Shown here: positions 59,013 to 64,000 of the stretch, piece by piece
Layout of the letters: every line of letters begins with the position of its first letter
Numbering within the stretch: the first letter of the stretch is position 1
Source of the DNA: Stakelama saccharophila
Lineage (GTDB): Bacteria; Pseudomonadota; Alphaproteobacteria; Sphingomonadales; Sphingomonadaceae
Reading direction: 5' to 3'
Assembly: GCF_032229225.1 (NCBI RefSeq)
Contig: NZ_CP135076.1
Coordinates: 725,001 to 789,000, forward strand
DNA length: 64,000 bases
Made by a program: the position numbers and the translations under genes
Notes under the pieces: model-generated
What the model was told of the DNA's origin: nothing
The model's database searches: none
The model's input: only the letters and a program-made list of their open reading frames with translations

Positions 59013-61091
59013 TTACGGGCCCGCCGGCTCCGGCTCCCGATTGCGCGGCGCGGGCGGGGGCGGCGCGGCCGGCGGTTCGGGCCGCTGGCGCGCGTCGAAG
59101 CGCACCCCGCCATCGGGGTCGATGCGCAGGTCGAGCCCTAGCCCGCCGATATTGCCGTTGAGCTGGATCGGCACGTCCTCGCCGAACAGCTCGTTGCCCA
59201 GGTCGAGCGGATCGGCTGCCGGTTCTTCCTCCACCGCCGGCTGCGGCTTCGGCCTTGCGCCGACGCCCAGCGCCCGCGTCATGAAGTCGCGCCAGATCCG
59301 CGCCGGCAGCCCGCCGCCCGCCAGCCCCGGATTGGGCGTGTTGTCGTCATTGCCGACCCACACCCCCGCGACCAGCCCGCCGGCATAGCCCAGGAACCAC
59401 GCGTCGCGGCTGTCCTGCGTCGTGCCGGTCTTGCCGTAGGCGGGAATGGCGAGGGCTGCCTGATGGCTCGTCCCGTAATCGACCGACGCGGCGAGGAAGC
59501 GGCGCATGCCGGCAAGTTCTCTGCGCCCGAGGGCGTGCTGCCTGCTGCTCAGCTTTTCGAACCAGCTCGGCTGCTCCGCGATCGCAAGGCCGCGCGGCTC
59601 CACCGGCGCCTCGCCCGCGGCGATGGCGGCGAAGGCGGAGGTCAGCTCCAGCAGCGATACCGACGAGGTGCCGAGCGCGATGCTCGCCTCGTTCGGTATC
59701 GGCGTGGTGATGCCCAGATCGCGCGCGGCCCGGATCACCGCTTCCGGGCCGACCTTCTGCGTCAGCCGCGCCGCCGCGACGTTGCTCGATACGGCGAAGG
59801 CGCGGGTCAGCGGGATCGGCCCGCGATAATGCCCGCCGGCATTTTCGGGCGACCAGTCGCCGATCGTCACCGGCGCGTCGTCGACCATCGAATCGGGCGT
59901 CATGCCGTCGCGCAAAGCGGCGAGATAGACGAACAGCTTGAAGGTCGATCCCGGCTGGCGCCGCGCCTGGGTCGCGCGGTTGAACGGACTCTCGCCGTAA
60001 TCGCGCCCGCCCACCATGGCGACCACGCGTCCGTCGGGCCGCATCGCGACCAGCGCCACCTGCGCCTTGTCGAGGCCCGCCCGGCCCACCGCCCGCTCGG
60101 CTGCCTTCTGCATCTTCGTCTCGAGCGTGGTGCGCACTTCCTGCTCGGCCGTCAGGTCGCCGGCGGCGTCGCGCGCAGCGGGCAGGATCCAGTCGGCGAA
60201 ATAGGTGCCGTTGGGAATCGCCCGCGTCTTGCGGACCTTCAGCCTGGCCGGCTTGATCGCGTCGGCCTCGCTCAGTGTCAGGAAGCCGGCATCGACCATG
60301 GCGCCGACCACCACCGCCTGCCGGTCGCGCGCGCCGTCCAGATTGTCGGTCGGGTCGAGCCGCGACGGCGCCTTCACCAGCCCCGCCAGCATCGCCGCCT
60401 GCGCCGCGGTCAGCTTCTCCGGCGTGCGGCTGAAATAATGGTCGGCCGCCGCGCGCAGGCCATAGACATTGTCGCCGAAATAGATGTTCGACAGATAACG
60501 CGACAGGATTTCGTCCTTCGACAGCCACGCCTCCAGCCACAGCGCGATCAGCGCCTCGCGCGCCTTGCGCCCCAGCGTCTGCTTCGAACTCAGGAACGCG
60601 TTCTTGGCGAGCTGCTGCGTGATCGTGCTGCCGCCTTCGGTCGCGCCGTCGGTGAAGATGTTGTGCACCAGCGCGCGGGTGATGCCGATGGGATCAATGC
60701 CCCAATGGCCGTAGAAGCGCCGGTCCTCGATCGCGATGAAGGGCTGCGTTACCCTGTCCGGCAGCGCCGCGGCGTCGACCGGGGCGGCGATGATCGCGCC
60801 GCGCCTGGCGATCGGCGTGCCTTCCGCCGACAACAGCGTCACCGACGGCGGCACGGGCGGCTCGAGCGACTTGGACAAGGGCGCCGTCAGCGCCAGCCAG
60901 CCGATCAGGACGACGAACAGCACGAGGATCGCCGCCAGCCCGCGCACGAACCAGCGCCAGCGCCGCCGCGCGCGCGAAGGCGGCGCGTTCGGATCGGGAT
61001 CGCCCTCATACCAGGGCTGCGCGCCGGTCGGGCGATCCGCGCCGGAAAGCGCGCCGGACGCAGCCGGGTCGAGGGGATCAAATCGGTTCAC
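59013..61091 (-). CDS. Class A penicillin-binding protein (PBP1 type)
   Basis: 692 residues from GTG 61091. Short cytoplasmic N-terminus, one membrane helix (GLAAILVLFVVLIGWLAL), a GT51 glycosyltransferase (AIEDRRFYGHWGID, ATEGGSTITQQLAKN, RKAREALIALWLE) and a transpeptidase with SxxK in GSTFKLF, SxN in SSNVAAA, and KTG in YGKTGTTQDSRDAWF. A Pro-rich tail (PPAAPPPPAPRN) ends it. Polymerises and cross-links peptidoglycan at the inner membrane. Start at VNRFDPLDP fits; longer upstream frame is Arg-rich and unlikely. Confidence 0.94.
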   Translation of the reverse strand: MNRFDPLDPAASGALSGADRPTGAQPWYEGDPDPNAPPSRARRRWRWFVRGLAAILVLFVVLIGWLALTAPLSKSLEPPVPPSVTLLSAEGTPIARRGAIIAAPVDAAALPDRVTQPFIAIEDRRFYGHWGIDPIGITRALVHNIFTDGATEGGSTITQQLAKNAFLSSKQTLGRKAREALIALWLEAWLSKDEILSRYLSNIYFGDNVYGLRAAADHYFSRTPEKLTAAQAAMLAGLVKAPSRLDPTDNLDGARDRQAVVVGAMVDAGFLTLSEADAIKPARLKVRKTRAIPNGTYFADWILPAARDAAGDLTAEQEVRTTLETKMQKAAERAVGRAGLDKAQVALVAMRPDGRVVAMVGGRDYGESPFNRATQARRQPGSTFKLFVYLAALRDGMTPDSMVDDAPVTIGDWSPENAGGHYRGPIPLTRAFAVSSNVAAARLTQKVGPEAVIRAARDLGITTPIPNEASIALGTSSVSLLELTSAFAAIAAGEAPVEPRGLAIAEQPSWFEKLSSRQHALGRRELAGMRRFLAASVDYGTSHQAALAIPAYGKTGTTQDSRDAWFLGYAGGLVAGVWVGNDDNTPNPGLAGGGLPARIWRDFMTRALGVGARPKPQPAVEEEPAADPLDLGNELFGEDVPIQLNGNIGGLGLDLRIDPDGGVRFDARQRPEPPAAPPPPAPRNREPEPAGP

Positions 61092-61251
61092 GGTCGGACG
61101 TGCTGTATTAGTGCAATGCCACAGTTCCGGCAAGGTGCATGAAAGGTCGCGCCTATAGCGCACGGAGCGATGAACCAAAACTGAGTCGCGCCGTCGGGGC
61201 GCGGCCTCTTGAACGCCGGTGCTCCGGTGCCGGGCTGCGCCGCGCCGGCGG

Positions 61252-61818
61252 TCAGGCCTCCAGCTCGATGTCCCAGTACAGCCAGTCGCGCCAGCTTTCG
61301 TGCAGATAGTTGGGCGGAAAGGCCCGCCCATGTTCCTGCAACTGCCAGTTGGTCGGCCGGATCGGCTTTATGTGCAGCGGCATCGTCGCCTGCTTGGGCG
61401 TCCGGCCGCCCTTTTTCAGGTTGCACGGGGCGCAGGCGGTGACGACATTCTCCCATGTCGTGCGGCCGCCCTGGGCGCGAGGCACGACATGGTCGAAGGT
61501 CAACTCGCGCGGTTCGCCGCAATATTGGCAGGCGAATTTGTCGCGCAGGAACAGGTTGAACCGGGTGAAGGCGGGAAAGGCGGACGGCTTGACGAACTGG
61601 CGCAGCGCGATGACCGAAGGCAGCTTCAGGGTGGCCGACGGGCTGTGCACTTCGCGCTCGTAATAGGCGACGGTGTCGACCCGATCCAAAAAGACCGCCT
61701 TGACGGCGGTCTGCCAGGGCCAGAGGCTCAAGGGGTAATAGCTGAGCGGGGTATAGTCCGCGTTCAGCACGAGCGAGGGGCAACTGTCCGGATGTCGGAG
61801 CAGATCGGGATGATACAT
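61252..61818 (-). CDS. HNH endonuclease family protein
   Basis: 188 residues. LVLNADYTPLSYYPLSLWPW at the start; zinc and HNH core KFACQYCGEPRELTFDHVVPRAQGG...TWENVVTACAPCNLKKGG (two C-x-x-C pairs and the catalytic histidine in FDHVVP). This is a widely conserved, vertically inherited HNH protein in alphaproteobacteria; its target is unknown. ATG 61818 follows GAGGGGAC. Divergent from gluQ across 74 bp. Confidence 0.9.
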   Translation of the reverse strand: MYHPDLLRHPDSCPSLVLNADYTPLSYYPLSLWPWQTAVKAVFLDRVDTVAYYEREVHSPSATLKLPSVIALRQFVKPSAFPAFTRFNLFLRDKFACQYCGEPRELTFDHVVPRAQGGRTTWENVVTACAPCNLKKGGRTPKQATMPLHIKPIRPTNWQLQEHGRAFPPNYLHESWRDWLYWDIELEA

Positions 61819-61892
61819 CGATGTCCCCTCTATCGCCCTGCGGCGCCCGTGCAATTCGCCCAGGCGCATGACACGCATATGACAGCACCGGC

Positions 61893-62813
61893 ATGACTCG
61901 CGGTCAAGTCCCCGCGCGGCCGGTGGTGACGCGTTTCGCGCCCAGCCCCACCGGGCGGCTGCATCTCGGCCACGCATATTCGGCCATTCGCGCCCATGAT
62001 TTCGCGCGCGCGGGCGGCGGCGCTTTCCTGCTGCGGATCGAGGATATCGACGGTACGCGCAGCCGGCCGGAGCATGTCGACGCGATCCTCGCCGATCTGC
62101 GCTGGCTCGGCCTAGACTGGGACGGCGAGGTCGTCTTCCAGTCCCGGCGCCTCGACCGCTACGCCGCAGCGCTGGACGCTCTGAAGGCGCGGGGGCTGGT
62201 CTATCCCTGCTTCTGCACCCGCGCCGATGTCGCGCGGGAGATCGCCGAAAGCGCCTTCGCCCCCCATGCCGGCCCCGACGGCCCGATCTATCCCGGCACC
62301 TGCCGCGCGCTGGCCCCCGACGTCCGCGAAGCCCGGATCAAGGCAAAGCCGCATGCGTGGCGGCTGGACGTGGAGGCGGCGGTGGCGCGTGTCGTCGCGG
62401 ACAACCACGGCGTCCGCCCGCCGCTCACCTGGCATGACGAATTCGCCGGGACGGTCGCCGCCGATCCGGCCGCGCACGGCGATGTCGTGCTCGCCCGCAA
62501 GGATGCGCCGGCCAGCTATCATCTTGCGGTTGCGCTGGACGATGCGGCGCAGGGCGTTACCGACGTGGTGCGCGGGGTCGATCTGTTTCCGGCAACCGAC
62601 ATCCACCGCCTGCTCCAGGCGCTGTTCGGGCTGCCGACGCCCGAATATCACCATCACGGCCTTCTCACCGGCCCCGGTGGAGAACGGCTGGCCAAGCGGC
62701 ACGGCGCGCCGACGCTGGAATCGCTGCGGCTGGCGGGAGAGGACGGCCGGGCGCTGGCCGACAGGCTGCGCGGCGGCGAACTGCCGGTTGGCTTTGTCCG
62801 AACCAGCGACTAG
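61893..62813 (+). CDS. gluQ: Glutamyl-Q tRNA(Asp) synthetase
   Basis: 306 residues, the short form of class I GluRS without the anticodon-binding domain. TRFAPSPTGRLHLGHAYSAI holds the HIGH-type motif; the zinc site is CFCTRADV...YPGTC; the KMSKS-like site is GERLAKRHG. It attaches glutamate to queuosine in the anticodon of tRNA-Asp. ATG 61893. The HIG1 gene follows by 10 bp. Confidence 0.95.
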   Translation: MTRGQVPARPVVTRFAPSPTGRLHLGHAYSAIRAHDFARAGGGAFLLRIEDIDGTRSRPEHVDAILADLRWLGLDWDGEVVFQSRRLDRYAAALDALKARGLVYPCFCTRADVAREIAESAFAPHAGPDGPIYPGTCRALAPDVREARIKAKPHAWRLDVEAAVARVVADNHGVRPPLTWHDEFAGTVAADPAAHGDVVLARKDAPASYHLAVALDDAAQGVTDVVRGVDLFPATDIHRLLQALFGLPTPEYHHHGLLTGPGGERLAKRHGAPTLESLRLAGEDGRALADRLRGGELPVGFVRTSD

Positions 62814-62823
62814 ACTCCCGGCC

Positions 62824-63051
62824 ATGCAGACGTTTCTCGTCATCCTGCTCATCGGCGCCATGCTCGCCACCGTCGCGGCGCTGGTCCGCGGCATTGTCAC
62901 CTTTCTGAAGACGACCGAGGCCGATCTGAAGGGAGAGGGGCCGAGCGAGCCCGGCATGCGTTCGAACAAGATGATGCAGGCGCGCATCCTGTTTCAGGCG
63001 CTGGCGATCCTGATCGTCGTCCTGATCCTCTTCGCCGCCGGCCGGACCTGA
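62824..63051 (+). CDS. HIG1 domain twin-helix membrane protein
   Basis: 75 residues. Two membrane helices (TFLVILLIGAMLATVAALVRG and ILFQALAILIVVLILFAAG) flank a polar loop with GPSEPGMRSNKMMQARILFQ, the HIG1 signature (S-N-K-x-M-x-x-R). Bacterial relatives of the respiratory-supercomplex factor family; inner membrane. Probably co-transcribed with gluQ and the adenosyltransferase gene. Confidence 0.9.
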   Translation: MQTFLVILLIGAMLATVAALVRGIVTFLKTTEADLKGEGPSEPGMRSNKMMQARILFQALAILIVVLILFAAGRT

Positions 63052-63058
63052 GCGGTCC

Positions 63059-63631
63059 GTGGTCCGGCTCAACCGGATCTATACCCGTACGGGCGACGAC
63101 GGCACGACCGGGCTGGTCGACGGCTCGCGCGTCGCGAAATCGGACCTGCGCATGGCGGCAATGGGCGATGTCGACGAACTGAACGGGTTCCTCGGCGTCG
63201 TCGTCGCGGACTGTGCGGGCGAAAAGGGCGTCGCCGCCCTGCTCAAGCACGTCCAGAACGACCTGTTCGATCTCGGCGCCGACCTCGCCACGCCGGGGGA
63301 GGATTTCACCCCGGGCAAAATGGAATTGCGCATCGTCCAGGCACAGGTCGACTGGCTGGAAGCGCGCATCGACGAAGCGAACCGTGAACTCGAACCACTC
63401 AAGAGCTTTGTCCTGCCCGGCGGCAACCGGGTGGCGGCCGGTCTGCACGTCGCACGGTCGGTGGCGCGTCGGGCCGAACGCACGACGGTGGCGGCCGCCG
63501 CCGTCGTCCCGCTCAACCCTCTGGCACTGGCTTATATCAACCGTCTGTCCGATTTTTTGTTCGTTCTCGCACGAAGCGTGAACAAACAGGACGGCGGCGA
63601 CGTTCTTTGGGTTCCGGGTGCGTCACGATGA
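63059..63631 (+). CDS. Cob(I)alamin adenosyltransferase, PduO type
   Basis: 190 residues from GTG 63059. IYTRTGDDGTTGLVDGSRVAKSD carries the ATP-binding segment; the helical bundle has MGDVDELNGFLG, LPGGNRVAAGLHVARSVARRAER (phosphate-binding R's) and LNRLSDFLFVLAR-like INRLSDFLFVLARSVN. It transfers the adenosyl group from ATP to Co(I) corrinoid to make adenosylcobalamin. Starts 7 bp after the HIG1 stop. Confidence 0.94.
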   Translation: MVRLNRIYTRTGDDGTTGLVDGSRVAKSDLRMAAMGDVDELNGFLGVVVADCAGEKGVAALLKHVQNDLFDLGADLATPGEDFTPGKMELRIVQAQVDWLEARIDEANRELEPLKSFVLPGGNRVAAGLHVARSVARRAERTTVAAAAVVPLNPLALAYINRLSDFLFVLARSVNKQDGGDVLWVPGASR

Positions 63632-63700
63632 CCGGGCGCGATGCGGACCGGCCGTCGGCCGGGGGGACAATGTCACGGTCGCGCAACATGGGGAAGCGTC

Positions 63701-64000
63701 ATGCCAGCCATATCCGCCGTCAGGGAAGCCGAACCCGGACCGCTACAGCGCCGCTATCGTGAGGTCCGCGCGCTGAGCGAGGCGCTCGCCGCGCCGCTTT
63801 CCGACGCCGACGCCACCGTTCAGTCGATGGAGGACGCATCGCCCGCCAAATGGCACCTCGCGCACATAAGCTGGTTTTTCGAGACCTTCATCCTGCGCGA
63901 TCACGTGCCCGGCTATACGTTCTTCGACGAACGCTTCCCCTTTCTCTTCAACAGCTATTACGAGGCGGAGGGCGCGCGCCACAGCCGCGCCCGTCGCGGC
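63701..64000 (+). CDS. egtB: EgtB-like ergothioneine biosynthesis protein (3' end outside window)
   Basis: First 100 residues of a gene that runs off the window. After [20 protein letters not shown] come [30 protein letters not shown] and [22 protein letters not shown], the DinB_2 start of EgtB/sulfoxide synthases with the W-H-x-x-H iron-ligand pattern. EgtB oxidatively joins a thiol to trimethyl-histidine. The ATG at 63701 follows GGGGAAG. The C-terminal FGE-sulfatase domain and the partner egtD cannot be seen, so a related hercynine-type enzyme is possible. Confidence 0.85.
   Translation, partial: MPAISAVREAEPGPLQRRYREVRALSEALAAPLSDADATVQSMEDASPAKWHLAHISWFFETFILRDHVPGYTFFDERFPFLFNSYYEAEGARHSRARRG

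Noticed and set aside
61252..61818. HNH endonuclease considered as a homing or restriction element
   Set aside because: No intron, intein or methyltransferase is adjacent, codon use matches neighbours, and this HNH type is a stable chromosomal gene in alphaproteobacteria.

Overview
The window is high-GC DNA (GC-rich third positions throughout) with the gene content of a sphingomonad, an alphaproteobacterium close to Sphingomonas. The indications are two large TonB-dependent receptors (one of the Caulobacter/Xanthomonas sugar-receptor type, one Oar-like), a SapC/cupin-like/halogenase operon, DUF3297, a malic enzyme fused to a phosphotransacetylase-like domain, TypA, GluQRS, a HIG1 protein, and several families of short palindromic intergenic repeats. 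No rRNA, tRNA, CRISPR array, complete insertion sequence, prophage or replication origin was seen. Assignments rest on reading motifs by eye; no database search was run.

Region 1 (1-14.7 kb) is an accessory carbohydrate-use locus. It holds the end of a GH55-like beta-helix protein, an MFS transporter, a secreted GH3 glycosidase, a TonB-dependent receptor, then SapC, a JmjC/cupin-like protein and a flavin-dependent tryptophan-halogenase-like protein with overlapping reading frames. A LacI regulator, a 2-keto-3-deoxygluconate-type sugar kinase and a FadR-type GntR regulator follow. The likely plan is: the receptor imports oligosaccharides, GH3 trims them in the periplasm, MFS carries sugar inward, and LacI/GntR control expression. 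Gene relics lie between the genes: a possible GH2 carboxy-terminal fragment and the first ~20 codons of a D-mannonate dehydratase. The locus has lost parts.

Region 2 (15-34 kb) is mostly housekeeping: acnA, DUF2147, an M15-like protein, a Cu/Zn superoxide dismutase lipoprotein, a TelA/XpaC pair, typA, an EVE protein, DUF3297, an SRPBCC/ArsR pair, a LytS/LytTR two-component pair downstream of an Oar-like receptor, and ligA.

Region 3 (34-45 kb) has a small membrane protein with its winged-helix regulator, a PAS-GGDEF-EAL-PilZ protein, a metallo-beta-lactamase-fold hydrolase, a ClC channel/exchanger, a DUF3617-like lipoprotein, uvrB, an alpha/beta hydrolase, two tandem related lipoproteins and DUF3175.

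Region 4 (45.35-45.97 kb) contains the most unusual feature. It is a structured transcription unit of roughly 230-250 nt that starts near a perfect 14-nt complement of the 16S rRNA 3' end, encodes an 18-residue peptide, carries nested hairpins (one with an 8-nt anti-Shine-Dalgarno mimic), and ends in a strong intrinsic terminator.

Region 5 (46-64 kb) has mutS, maeB, pepN, an M28 peptidase, an NAD-binding epimerase-like protein overlapping an EamA transporter tail to tail, a threonine aldolase-like enzyme, a class A penicillin-binding protein, an HNH endonuclease, gluQ, a HIG1 protein, a PduO-type cobalamin adenosyltransferase, and the start of an egtB-like gene cut by the window edge. Intergenic spaces here are loaded with palindromic repeats, including a ~204-bp element bounded by 23-bp imperfect inverted repeats.
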